NCBI GenBank assembly: GCA_002914805.1
Contig: JXTB01000127.1
Location: 393,858-457,857, forward strand
DNA length: 64,000 bases
Direction: 5' to 3'
From: Parasponia andersonii
Lineage: Eukaryota > Streptophyta > Magnoliopsida > Rosales > Cannabaceae
The translations under genes and the position numbers were made by a program. The notes beneath the pieces are model-generated. The model did not search any database, was not told where the DNA came from, and saw only the letters and a list, made by a program, of their open reading frames with translations. Positions 24,560 through 37,090 of this stretch are shown here, in pieces. Positions within the stretch are counted from its first letter, which is position 1; the number at the start of each line of letters is the position of its first letter.

Positions 24560-26691
24560 GGAGCTCTAGAAAGCAAGATAGACCAAAACTAGTCAAGGTA
24601 GCTCTACTAAGTTCTTCTTTCTAAGTCTTGTCCTTTAATTTCAATTCTATACTTGTTTCCACTTAAACAACGGTTTCTTCAGGTCTTCTTAAGTCCAAAA
24701 ATCTATTTCTAAGCCTTGAAAATCAGTTGGTGGTGATAGAAGGCAAGAATACTAGCGAAGACTCAAACTAGTTAAAGTGAGGTTTATGCTGGATTTTGAA
24801 TTTGTATTAAATTTCCTTTATTTCAGCTCTTAAAACTAAGCTATTATTTGATGAATAATGGTCCTGGGAACCCTTATATATTGCTGGAAACATAAAATTT
24901 AAGTAGAGGATTAAAGTTGAACCTAAAGCCCCAAAGTTTGCTATTTATGGAGTTAAGTGTTTTTATGTGTAATAGATTAAGTTGTCTATATTTGTAATCT
25001 GATTTCTTAAATTTGGATTGTATATCTTATTGATCCTATTGTTTATTACACTTATTTGGTGGCTGCTTGTGACGACACACAAGTTTAAAAGTGGTTTTAA
25101 ACTTGTTGAAACCGAAAAAGAGTTCAAGTGCACTTAGATTGTTCTAAGTGATCCTCTTGATGTGTATATGTGGGAATTTGGATTTCTAATTGCTATTGCA
25201 GGTTTAAAACTATGATTTTAATCATGTGGGAACTTCCTAAAAATAGGAGAGGTGCTGTCCAAATATTTTTAAAATGAAATGGCACCATTTAGGGGCAAAT
25301 GGACTAGTTTTACAAAATTATGTGCCATTTTGGATCAGTTTTGTGCTAATGAACTAGCATTCATATTTTCATACCTTTGAACAGTTTTTCAATGCTACTT
25401 ATTGACTACCAAGTACTTTAAGTAATTTATATGTTTCTGAGTTATTTTAAGATCAAGTTTCCTAATTTCGTGAAAATTCTGATATCGATATTGTTCGAGT
25501 ATCTTGATGCATTCTTTTGGAAAAATGTGCATTTTGAATAATAGTAAACTATGACGGGTGAATAGACACCAATCTCTAGAGGATATTGACCCTTTCCACA
25601 ATTCATTTCTATTCAAGACATGAGGTAAGTAAAGTACTCAACTGCAATACAAGAATTATGTGCTATATAAGTATCTATTATGTTTCCATATTTTGCATTT
25701 AATCTAGTTATGAGTATGACTATTGGCATTTGGATTTCAGCATATATATGCTTGGTAATTTTGGTGTGGTATTATTATGTATACCATATAACTATGCATG
25801 TTTTATGAAAAAGTTTAAGAAGGGTAATATGATTTATGAAATGCCTTAGTATTATTGTGTAAAACTATTTTATCATAGAGAAGTTAAGAAAAGGTAATTT
25901 TTAGACGGTTTTGTGTCACTGTTACGGGGAAGCAGGATAAACATTTATAGTTTCAGAGTGGCAGCCCAAGGAGAGGGGCAAGTGTGTCAGGATTAGTCAG
26001 AAGGTTTGCCACAATATTCCTCCTCCAAGTTATATAATAGACAAAACAACAGTCTCGGGCCACCTTATCTCTTGAGCTCAAAGGGGTAACGATGGAATAA
26101 GGTTAGTAACGAGCCCCACTGTGGTAAGAGCCGGCAGGAGGAAAACCCATGGGATATCAGTAAATCAGAAAGCCCTGCAGGCACAGTGCTGAACCGGACA
26201 GTGGGCACAAGACAGGGAAGAGTCTAAAGGAAATTATTTATACTGAAACATTTAAGCAAGCACGATCATACATTTAATTCATGTCATTGACTAACATGTT
26301 ATCCATTACTTTACTTACTGAGCTGTAGCACATTACAGTATTGTGTTGTAGGTAATAATTGAGATGATGGCATGAGCTTGTGAGTGGAAGTAGAGGCCCA
26401 ACCTTAGTGTTGCACATATGGATATTTTGACCACTTGTGGGGGGCCTAGTTTGTGTATTTTGGCAAGTTTTGCAGTCTCTCAATGAAGTTATTTTTAGTT
26501 CGTTTTTTTAGTACCTATTTACTACATTTCGTTTTGTAATATATGTATATACTGATCATGTATGTAAATAAAATCAGCTATCCATAGAGTTTTGGAAAAA
26601 CAATTACAGGATTATCTTTAAAAATTAATGTCTTGTAAATAGAAAGTTAATAAATTTCCACTAGTAGCAGGAGGATAAAGAGGGCGTTATA
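24560..26691 (+). repeat. Element D partial LTR copy 1
   Basis: It is collinear with the right-hand part of the 3' LTR (from about 34940 to 37090) and closes with GAGGGCGTTATA. It adjoins copy 2 directly, with no internal sequence between. Sampled difference from copy 2 is about 3-4%. Confidence 0.85.
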
Positions 26692-28609
26692 GACCAGCAA
26701 TATGGTGACTATGCTAACGATGTTTTAGAGCTTGACACATGGAAAGTAAAGAAGAAAATACCCAAAATACTCCTTAGAATTTAAGTTATGCCATTTCGTA
26801 GTCATTAAGTATCACTTTTGGACAAATCTGGTCATTTGCTTTCCCTTTCTCTCCAGCCATGACCTGAGCCTCTCCAACACCTTCCTACACTTTTCTCAAC
26901 TTCTCTTAGCTATATCCAAGAGTTTCCAAGTGGTAGAACTCAAATTGGAGCTCTAGAAAGCAAGATAGACCAAAATAAGTCAAGGTAGCTCTACTAAGTT
27001 CTTCTTTCTAGGTCTTGTCCTTTAATTTTAATTCTCTACTTGTTTCTACTTAAACAAAGGTTTCTTCAGGTCTTCTTAAGTCCAAAAATCTAGTTCTAAG
27101 TCTTGGAAATCAGTTGGTGGCGATAGAAGGCAAGAACACTAGCGAAGACTCAAACTAGTTAAGGTTAGGTTTATGTTGGATTTTGAATTTGTATTGAATT
27201 TCCTTTATTTCAGCTCTTAAAACTAAGCTATTATTTGATGAATAATGGTCCTGGGAACCCTTATATATTGCTGGAAACATAAAATTTAAGTNGCTATTGC
27301 AGGTTTAAAACTATGATTTTAATCATGTGGGAACTTCCTAAAAATAAGAGAGGTGCTGTCCAAATATTTTTAAAATGAAATGGCACCATTTAGGGGCAAA
27401 TGGACTAGTTTTACAAAATTATGTGCCATTTTGGATCAGTTTTGTGCTAATGAACTAGCATTCATATTTTAATACCTTTGAACAGTTTTTCAATGCTACT
27501 TATTGACTGCCAAGTACCTTAAGTGAATTATATGCTTCTGAGTCATTTTAAGATCAGGTTTCCTAATTTCGTGAAAATTCTGATTCCGGAATTGTTCGAG
27601 TATCTTGATGCATTCTTTTGGCAAAATGTGCATTTTGAATAATAGTAAACTATGACAGGTGAATAGCACACCAATCTCTAGAGGATATTGACCATTTCCA
27701 CAATTCATTTCTATTCAGGACACGAAGTAAGAAAAGTACTCAACTGCAACACAAGAATTATGTGCTATATAAGTATCTATTATGTTTCTATGTTTCGCAT
27801 TTATTCTAGTTATGAGTATGACCATTGGCATTTCGATTTCAGCATATATATGCTTGCTAGTTTTTGTGTGGTATTATTATGTACACCATATAACTATGCA
27901 TGTTTTATGAAAAAGTTTAAGAAGTGTAATATGATTTATGAAATGCCTTAGTATTATTGTGTAAAATTATTTTATCATGGAGAAGTTAAAACCAGGTAAC
28001 TTTTAGAAGATTTTGTGTCACTGTTACGGGGAAGCAGGATAAATATTTACAGTTTCAGAGTAGCAGCCACAAGAGAAGGGCAAGTGTGATAGGATTAGTC
28101 AGAAGGTTTGCCACAATATTCCTCCTCCAAGTTAAATAATAGACTAAACTACAGTCTCGGGCCGCCTTATCTCTTGAGCTCGACGGGATAACAATGGAAT
28201 AAGGTTAGTAACGAGCCGGCGGGAGGAGAACCCATGGGATGTCATTAATTCAGGAAGCCCTGCAGGCACAGTGCTGAACCGGACAGTGGGCACAAAATAG
28301 GGAAGGGTCTAAAGGAAATTATTTATACCGAAACATTTAAGCAACCTCGATCATACATTTAAGTTATGTCATTGAGCAACATGTCATCCATTACTTTACT
28401 TACTGAGCTGTAGCTCATTATAGTCTTGTGTTGTAGGTAATGATTGATATGATAGCTTGAGCTTGTGAGTTGAAGTAGAGGCCCAAGCTTGGTGTTGTAC
28501 GTGTGGATATTTTGACCACTTATGGAGGGGCCTTGTTTGTGTATTTTGGGATGTTTTGAAGTCTCTCAATGAAGTTATTTTTAGTTCATTATTTTTTAGT
28601 ACCTATTTA
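26692..28609 (+). repeat. Element D partial LTR copy 2 (5' LTR)
   Basis: It is collinear with 34684-36880 of the 3' LTR. It carries a single-N join at 27292 and runs into an N gap that hides its right end, the primer site and the leader. Confidence 0.85.
27292..27292. other. Single-N assembly join
   Basis: One N replaces a stretch of roughly 290 bp that is present at the same place in both sister LTR copies. The real gap is therefore probably much larger than one base. Confidence 0.85.
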
Positions 28610-29169
28610 NNNNNNNNNNNNNNNNNNNNNNNNNNNNNNNNNNNNNNNNNNNNNNNNNNNNNNNNNNNNNNNNNNNNNNNNNNNNNNNNNNNNNNNNNNN
28701 NNNNNNNNNNNNNNNNNNNNNNNNNNNNNNNNNNNNNNNNNNNNNNNNNNNNNNNNNNNNNNNNNNNNNNNNNNNNNNNNNNNNNNNNNNNNNNNNNNNN
28801 NNNNNNNNNNNNNNNNNNNNNNNNNNNNNNNNNNNNNNNNNNNNNNNNNNNNNNNNNNNNNNNNNNNNNNNNNNNNNNNNNNNNNNNNNNNNNNNNNNNN
28901 NNNNNNNNNNNNNNNNNNNNNNNNNNNNNNNNNNNNNNNNNNNNNNNNNNNNNNNNNNNNNNNNNNNNNNNNNNNNNNNNNNNNNNNNNNNNNNNNNNNN
29001 NNNNNNNNNNNNNNNNNNNNNNNNNNNNNNNNNNNNNNNNNNNNNNNNNNNNNNNNNNNNNNNNNNNNNNNNNNNNNNNNNNNNNNNNNNNNNNNNNNNN
29101 NNNNNNNNNNNNNNNNNNNNNNNNNNNNNNNNNNNNNNNNNNNNNNNNNNNNNNNNNNNNNNNNNNNNN
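28610..29169. other. Assembly gap (560 N)
   Basis: A 560-N run covers the end of the 5' LTR of element D and the start of its internal region. N-filled open frames across it carry no information. Confidence 0.99.
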
Positions 29170-29274
29170 GGGAATCACTCAGCTCACAAGTAAGTATTTT
29201 ATGTGCATTAATCTATATTTGTTGCATGCTTCATGTTTATTATTAGCTAATCTTTACTAGGATAAGGAGCATAG

Positions 29275-30340
29275 AAATGATTGCCACTCAAGGTCAAACA
29301 TCTAGAGTGACTGAGGGCTCTACCCCTAAGAGACATACACAGGAGTTAGCAGAACTCTGCGAGATGGTCCGGAGGTAGGCAGAACAAATTGAGAGGCTGT
29401 TACAACAGCAAGAGGAAAGATAGATTCCGCCTAATGCACAACCACCACCACTACCACCACCACCTCCACCACAAGCTCCATCTATATTTTACCCTCTTGA
29501 ACCACTGTATGAATGGTTTAAGAAACAACACTCGCCAGTATTTGAGAGTACTACAGATCCACTCGATGCAGAAGAATGGAAATGTTCGTTGGAAACAATT
29601 TTTGACTTTATGCAGCTTAATGAAAGGGAGAAAGTTTACTGTGCTGTTTATATGTTAAAGAAAGATGCACGTATATGGTTGGACGTGATTAGGCAAACCA
29701 AAGACACTACTCAGATGACATGGACAGAATTTCAATTTGTTTTCAACGAGAAATATTACAATACTGCAGTATTGGCCACAAAGGTGAATGAGTTTAGTAA
29801 GTTACAATAGGGTAACCTTTCAGTGGCTGAATATGTGAGAAAATTCGATCAATTAGCAAGGTTTGCTTTAGACATGGTCCTTAATGATGTCACTAGAGTC
29901 ACTCACATTATGGAGGGACTTAAGCCAGAGCTTGCTAGAGATGTTGACATAGGACTTACAGGGCCAATTTCTTATGGACAGGCTGTAGAGAAAGCTTTCG
30001 AGTTGAACATCAAAAGGAGAAGATATTAAAAGCTAGAGCTTCTATCAATTTTCCTCGTAGGGATTTCCAGTCCAATGCAGGTCGTTTCAATGACAATAAA
30101 TGAATAGGTCAATTTTTCCAAGGTAGGTTAGAACAAAACAAGAGATTGAACAGCGGACAACAAAGTGGACAACAAAGGAGACAATAGTGGCCACAATGCA
30201 AAAAATGCGGTAAGAACCATCTTGGAGAGTGCAGAGCTCATACCACAGTTTGTTATAAATGTTGTAAGGAAGGTCATTTCGAAAGAGAATGCCCATTGTG
30301 GAAGAATGAGCAGAAGAAAGAAGAACCTAGGAAGACCAAT
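29275..30340 (+). pseudogene. Element D gag remnant
   Basis: It begins with a leader-proximal Met and a CCA-repeat (Pro/His codons, 29440-29475). The gag core follows: CAVYMLKKDARIWLDVI, TWTEFQFVFNEKYYN, AEYVRKFDQLARFA and IMEGLKPELARDV. A basic stretch and a CCHC zinc knuckle (CYKCCKEGHFERECP) close it. This is the usual structural protein layout of Tekay elements. Confidence 0.85.
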
Positions 30341-30389
30341 GCTAGGGCTTTTGCACTTACTCAAGCTGACACAGACACAGACCCTTCGG

Positions 30390-30560
30390 TTTTTTCAGGT
30401 GAGATTCTTATCGCTGACATACCTATGCATGCATTAATAGATTCTGGTGCCACACATTCATTTGCATCCATAACATATGTGAGGAGATTGGGTAGACCCC
30501 CTGATCAGCTGCCAGAGGTATTAGTACGGCGTTACCATCAGGGGGAATATTATATTCAGA
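30390..30560 (+). pseudogene. Element D aspartic protease remnant
   Basis: The active-site region ADIPMHALIDSGATHSFAS is clear; the DSGATHSF core starts near 30439. The protease continues towards RT with the [11 protein letters not shown] region near 30635-30665, where the family normally has a MDWL motif. Confidence 0.8.
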
Positions 30561-30849
30561 TCAGTGGCTAAAAGGAGTTCCATTACAGATAGATGGTAGA
30601 GAGCTATTTATGGATCTTGTGATATTGGATTGGCTTTCCAAGTATAATGCTACTATTGACTGTGGAAAGAAAAGAGTAATTTTCCAACCTTTTGAAGAGG
30701 CTCAGTTTGTTTTCATCGGTACTCCACAAAAAACTAATGTACCTATCATCTCTGCTTTGAAGGCGAAGAAATTGTTGGATAATAGTTGTTCAGGCTATTT
30801 AGCCAACGTAATAGATACTTCTATGGAACGACAATTGAGACCTGAAGAT

Positions 30850-31790
30850 GTACCGATAGTTAGAGATTTCTTTGAAGTGTTTCTAGAAGAATTACCAGGA
30901 TTACCACCAGATAGGGAAATTGAGTTCGTTATTGAATCATTACCTGGTACTACACCAATATTGAAGGCACCCTATAGAATGGCACCTGCAAAGTTGAAAG
31001 AACTAAAGACACAATTACAGGAACTTTTAGACAAAAAGTTCATTAGACCTAGCTATTCACCGTGGGGTGCTCCAGTTTTGTTTGTCATGAAGAAAGATGG
31101 TACAATATGGATGTGTATTGATTACAGAGAGCTAAATAAAGTGACAACTAAGAATAAGTACCCACTTCCCAGGATTGACGATTTGTTTGACCAATTACAA
31201 GGTTAAGCTGCATTTTCCAATATTGACTTAAGATCCGGATACCATCAGCTGAAAATTAGAGAAGAAGATGTGCCAAAATTAGCCTTTCAGACCCGATATG
31301 GCCATTATAAATTCTTTGTAATGCCATTTGGATTGATCAATGCCCCAGAGCCTTTATGGATATGATGAATAGAGTTTTTAAAGATTATGTAGATAAGTTT
31401 GTAATACTGTTTATTGATAACATTCTAGTTTATTCACGGTCCAAAAATGAACATGAGGAGCATTTGAGACTTACATTACAGAAGTTGAAGGAGAAGCATC
31501 TTTATGCCAAGTTTAAAAAGTGTGAATTCTGGCTTGAGAAAGTTGTCTTTTTGGGTCATATAGTTTCTGGTGAAGGTATTTCAGTGTATCTAGCAAAGAT
31601 AGAAGCAGTTAGTAAGTGGTCAAGACCGAATAATGCTTCTGAGGTACGAAGTTTCCTAGGACTAGCGGGCTACTATAGAAGATTTGTTGAGGGATTTTCT
31701 AGGATAGCTATACCTCTCACACAACTCACTAGAAAGAATCAAAAATTTAAATGGACTGAGGCTTGTGAGAAAAGTTTTCAATAGTTGAAA
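30850..31790 (+). pseudogene. Element D reverse transcriptase remnant
   Basis: The fingers, palm and thumb are all represented: [62 protein letters not shown] and [19 protein letters not shown]. Domain order and length fit a Tekay-type RT. Confidence 0.88.
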
Positions 31791-32880
31791 CAAAGATTGA
31801 TTTCATCCCCAATACTTACTATTCTGTCTAGATCAGGAAACTTTGTAATTTATAGCGACGCGTCAAAGAAAGAATTAAGGTGTCTGCTAATGCAGAATGG
31901 TAAGGTAATCGCTTATGCCTCCAGACAATTGAAAGACTATGAGCAAAAATATCCTACTCATGAACTAGAGTTGGTAGCAGTTGTATTTGCTCTCAAGATT
32001 TGGAGACATTATCTGTACGGGGAACATTGTGAAATATACACTGACCATAAAAGCCTCAAGTACTTTTTCACACAGAAGGAATTAAACATGAGACAAAGAC
32101 AATGGTTAGATCTGGTAAAGGACTATGATTGTGAGATTTTGTATCATCCAGGGAAAGCAAATGTTGTGGCCGATGCACTGAGTAGAAAATCACTGAGTAG
32201 TTTATCAATTCTAAGGCGATTATCAAAGCCNAAGTTTCCTAGGACTAGCGGGCTACTATAGAAGATTTGTTGAGGGATTTTCTAGGATAGCTATACCTCT
32301 CACACAACTCACTAGAAAGAATCAAAAATTTAAATGGACTGAGGCTTGTGAGAAAAGTTTTCAATAGTTGAAACAAAGATTGATTTCATCCCCAATACTT
32401 ACTATTCTGTCTAGATCAGGAAACTTTGTAATTTATAGCGACGCGTCAAAGAAAGAATTAAGGTGTCTGCTAATGCAGAATGGTAAGGTAATCGCTTATG
32501 CCTCCAGACAATTGAAAGACTACGAGCAAAAATATCCTACTCATGAACTAGAGTTGGTAGCAGTTGTATTTGCTCTCAAGATTTGGAGACATTATCTGTA
32601 CGGGGAACATTGTGAAATATACACTGACCATAAAAGCCTCAAGTACTTTTTCACACAGAAGGAATTAAACATGAGACAAAGACAATGGTTAGATCTGGTA
32701 AAGGACTATGATTGTGAGATTTTGTATCATCCAGGGAAAGCAAATGTTGTGGCCGATGCACTGAGTAGAAAATCACTGAGTAGTTTATCAATTCTAAGGC
32801 GATTATCAAAGCCATTCCAGGAAGATATGTGTAAAGCACAAATTGAGATCATCATTGGAAAATTGGCAACAATGACACTT
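31790..32880 (+). pseudogene. Element D RNase H remnant (shown twice by the assembly)
   Basis: The RNase H block ([19 protein letters not shown], then [20 protein letters not shown] and [15 protein letters not shown]) appears twice because 31649-32230 is repeated at 32232-32813 across a single N. The two copies differ at one base that I saw. The duplication is almost certainly an assembly effect, not a real second domain. Confidence 0.85.
32231..32231. other. Single-N join with 582-bp duplicated flank
   Basis: Sequence 31649-32230 recurs at 32232-32813 with one mismatch (31940 versus 32523). A lone N separates the copies, which suggests two overlapping contig ends placed side by side. Confidence 0.93.
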
Positions 32881-32889
32881 TAGTCAACA

Positions 32890-33950
32890 TTGCTAGAAAG
32901 AATTAAACAGAGTCAACTTACAGATCTATATTTGTTAAAACAAAACAATGATGCGGAAGATAGAAAGACCACCGATTTTAGTATCTCGGTTAATGGGACT
33001 ATGAGGTTTAAAGACAAATTATGTGTCCCAAATGACAAAGGACTCAAGAAAGAAATTCTTACAGAAACTCACACTACACCATATTCCCTGCTTCCAGGAA
33101 CTACAAAGATGTATAATGATTTAAAAATGCACTATTGTTGACCTGGAATGAAAAAGGATGTCATAGAGTTTGTAGCTAAGTGTCTCACATATCAACAGAT
33201 TAAAGCTGAACACTAGAGACCTGCTAGACTACTACAACCACTGCAGATTCCAGAATGGAAGTGGGAAGAAATCACTATGGATTTTGTAGTTGGATTATCT
33301 AGAACGTTGAAACAGCACGATGCCATTTGGGTTATAGTAGACAGATACACAAAGTCAGCACACTTTCTTCTTGTGTGCATGACATACACCATGGATCAAT
33401 GTGCAGAACTATATATTCAAGAAATTGTGAGATTACATCGTGTACTAGTTTCAATTATTTCAGATCCGTGATTCACTTCAAAGTTTTTGGAGAGTTTGCA
33501 GAAGGCCATGGGAACCAAATTGAAGTTTAGTACAGCTTTTCACCCTCCAACAGATGGATAAACAGAAAGGACAATTCAGACTTTGGAAGATATGTTGAGA
33601 TCCTTGAAAGGATTGGAAATGTAGCTTACAGACTTGCTTTACCCCTATCAATGTCAAGCGTGCATAATGTCTTCCATATCTCTTTATTGAGGAAGTATGT
33701 TTCAGACCCCTCCCATCTATTGAGTTATGAGCCACTGGAACTAAATCAGGATTTGACATATGAGGAATAACCAGTACAGATACTTGACAAAAAGGAAAAA
33801 AGAATTGAGAAACAAGAAAATTCCACTAGTTAAAGTCTTATGGAGAAATTTCGCAATAGAAGAAGTGACTTGGGAGAGAGAGGATGAAATGAGGATCAAG
33901 TATCCAAAATTATTTGGGTAAGCAAATTTCGAGGACGAAATTTTTATAAG
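32890..33950 (+). pseudogene. Element D integrase remnant with chromovirus-type tail
   Basis: Readable parts are TPYSLLPGTTKMYNDLKMHY, MDFVVGLSRTLKQHDAIWVIVDRYTKSAHFL, CAELYIQEIVRLHRV and HNVFHISLLRKYV. The Tekay-type end near 33780-33920 follows (KELRNKKIPLVKVLWR-like, then EEVTWEREDEM). It is a fossil. Confidence 0.8.
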
Positions 33951-33961
33951 GAGGAGGGGAT
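33948..33961 (+). other. Element D polypurine tract
   Basis: AAGGAGGAGGGGATT directly precedes the LTR start TGTGACATCC, as expected for plus-strand priming. Confidence 0.85.
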
Positions 33962-36900
33962 TGTGACATCCAGCTCCTCACATAATTAAGAGAGCCAATA
34001 ATAAACATGTTCTAATTGCATATTAGGCATCTAGAAGTCATTAATACTAGTTTCATAAAAATATGCTCATTCCTTATGTTATGTGCTTTTACATACATGT
34101 TATTACACTAATAATTGTCGAAGTTTTCCGATGCAATGTAAAGGTTTAATACCCTCAAAGAGAGAGCTCGGTGTGCTAAAAGAACAAAGAATATAATTAT
34201 GAAACTAATACTATGTGCACATGTATTAAGATCGTACTTGTTGATAACTTGGACAAATGGTAGTTTTTGGTAAAATACAATTTTCACGTATTTCGGAGCC
34301 AAATTCACTGTGTGTTTAACACATCAAATAGGCTTAATTCAATGTCTAGGACTTATTTATAGCATTTTATTTGTCAGCTCCAGGTAAGCACGAGGTGACA
34401 TTCAGGATACTAATTGGTATGTTGTTGCACTAAGCTAGTTTAGATTCAGCATAATCACGTAGTATCGATTTTGTGCATTCTATTAATTGGGCATTGATAC
34501 TATGTTGTATTATTAATTGGAGTCTAATTGACTTACTTTTATATTTAATGATTAGTTATGAGGCTAGGTTCCACCAAATTATAATAAGATTGGCCATATA
34601 GGATCATAAGTCAAAATATGACTAGATTTCACTTTCTAAAATAGGACTTACCAACTTTGGCTACACTTGGGTGTATTGGAGTGACCAGAAATGTGGTGAC
34701 TATGCTAAGGATGTTTTAGAGCTTGACACATGGAAAGTAATGAACAAAATACCCAAAATACCCCTTAGAATTTAAGTTATGTCATTTCTTAGTCATTAAG
34801 TATAACTTTTAGACCAAATCGGGTCATTTGCTTTCCCTTTCTCTCCAGCCATGACCTGAGCCTATCCAACACCTTCTTACACTTCTCTCAACTCCTCTTA
34901 GCCATATCCAAGAGTTTCCAAGTGGTAGAACTCAAATTGGAGCTCTAGAAAGCAAGATAAACCAAAACTAGTCAAGGTAGCTCTACTAAGTTCTTCTTTC
35001 TAGGTCTTGTCCTTTAATTTCAATTCTCTACTTATTTCCACTTAAACAAAGGTTTTTTCAGGTCTTCTTAAGTCCAAAAATCTATTTCTAAGCCTTGGAA
35101 ATTAGTTGGTGGAGATAGAAAACAAGAACACTAGCGAAGACTCAAACAAGTTAAGGTAAGGTTTATGTTGGATTTTGAATTTGTAGTGAAATTCCTTTAT
35201 TTCAGCTCTTAAACCTAAGCTGTTATTTGATGAATAATGGTCCTATGAACCCTCATATATTACTGGAAACATAAAATTTAAGTGGAGGATTAAAGTTAAA
35301 CCTAAAGTCCCAAAGTTTGCTATTTATGGAGTTAAGTGTTTTTATGTGTAATAGATTAAGCTTTCTATGTTTGTAATCTGATTTCTTAAAATTAGATTGT
35401 ATATCTTATTGATCTTATTGTCTATTACACTTATTTGATAGCTGATTATGATGATACACAAGTGTAAAAGTGGTTTTAAACTTGTTGAAACCGAAAAAGA
35501 GTTCAAGTGCACTTAGATTGTTCTAAGTGATCCTCTTGACGTGTATTTGTGAGAATTTAGATTTCTAATTGCTATTGCAAGTTTAAAACCATGATTTTAA
35601 TCATGTGAGAACATCCTAAAAATAGAGGAAGTTCTATCCAAATATTTTTAAAATGAAATGGCACCATTTAGGAGCAAATGGACTAGTTTTACAAAATTAT
35701 GTGTCATTTTGGATCAGTTTTGTGCTAATGCACTAGCATTCATATTTTAATACCTTTGAATAGTTTTTCAATGCTACTTATTGACTGCCAAGTACCTTAA
35801 GTGAATTATATGCTTCTGAGTCATTTTAAGATCAAGTTTCCTAATTTCGTGAAAATTCTGATTTCGGTATTGTTCGAGTATCTTGATGTATTCTTTTGAC
35901 AAAATGTGCATTTTGAATAACAGTAAACTATGACAGGTTAATAGCATACCAATCTCTAGAGGATATTGACCATTTCCATAATTCATTTCTATTGAGGACA
36001 CGAGGTAAGTAAAGTACTCAACTACAACACAAAAATTCTGTGCTATATAAGTATCTATTATGTTTCCATGTTTTGCATTTATTCTGGTTATGAGTATGCT
36101 CATTGGCATTTCGATTTCAGCATATATATGCTTGGTAATTTTGGTGTGGTATTATTATGTACACCATATAACTATTTATGTTTTGAAAATGTTTAAAAAG
36201 GGTAATATGATTTATGAAAGGCCTTAGTATTATTGTGTAAATCTATTTTATCATAGAGAAGTTAAGACCAGGTAACTTTTAGAAGGTTTTGTGTCTCTGT
36301 TACGGAGAAGTGGGATAAATATTTACAGTTTCAGAGTGACAGCCCCAAGAAAGGGGCAAGTGTGACAGGATTAGTTAGAACGTTTGCCACAATATTTCTC
36401 CTCCAAGTTATATAATAGACTAAACTACAATCTCGGACTGCCTTATCTCTTGAGCTCGACGGGGTAACGATGAAATAAGGTTAGTAATGAGCCCTACTGT
36501 GCTAAGAGCCGGCAGGAGGAGAACTCATGGGATATCATTAATTCAAGAAGCCCTGCAGGCACAGTGCTGAACCAGACAGTGGGCACAAGATAGGGAAGGG
36601 TCTAAAGGAAATTATTTATACCGAAACATTTATGCAAGCACGATCATACATTTAATTCATGTCATCCATTACTTTACTTACTGAGCTGTAGCTCATTATA
36701 GTCTTGTGTTGCAGGTAATGATTGAGATGACAACATGAGCTTGTGAGTTGAAGTAGAGGCCCAAGCTTGGTGTTGTACATATGAATATTTTGATCACTTG
36801 TGAGGGGGCCTAGTTTGTGTATTTTGGGATGTTTTGCAATCTCTCAATGAAGTTATTTTAAGTTCGTTTTTTTAGTACCTATTTACTACGTTTCGTTTTG

Positions 36901-37090
36901 TAATAAATGTATATACTGATCATATAAGTAAGTAAAATCAGCTATCCATAGAGTTTTAAAGAAAATAAAAAGTTCGAATTGGCCCGTATTTTGGAAAAAC
37001 AATTACAGGATTATCTTCCAAAAGTAACGCCTTGTAAATAGAAAGTTAATAAATTTCCACTAGTAGTAGGAGGATAAAGAGGGCGTTACA
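33962..37090 (+). repeat. Element D 3' LTR (3129 bp, complete)
   Basis: It starts TGTGACATCCAGC after the polypurine tract and ends GAGGGCGTTACA at the point where B2 LTR sequence resumes. It is the only complete copy of this LTR in the window and the reference for the two partial copies at 24560 and 26692. Confidence 0.9.

Larger units (their letters stand above)
24560..37090 (+). mobile_element. Element D: Tekay-type Ty3/gypsy retrotransposon with an extra partial LTR (fossil)
   Basis: The plus-strand order is: partial LTR, second partial LTR, N gap, gag, protease, RT, RNase H, integrase with chromovirus-type tail, polypurine tract, complete 3' LTR. Motifs place it with elements A and F in the Tekay/Del lineage, but its LTR is unrelated to theirs. 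Roughly six to eight breaks interrupt the coding part. Sampled divergence between its LTR copies is about 3-6%, suggesting a few million years. Two assembly gaps and one single-N join that duplicates pol sequence lie inside it. Confidence 0.88.

Noticed and set aside
31785-32883. Tandem RNase H domains as a real duplication
   Set aside because: The two copies are almost identical and separated by a single N, which points to unmerged contig ends.
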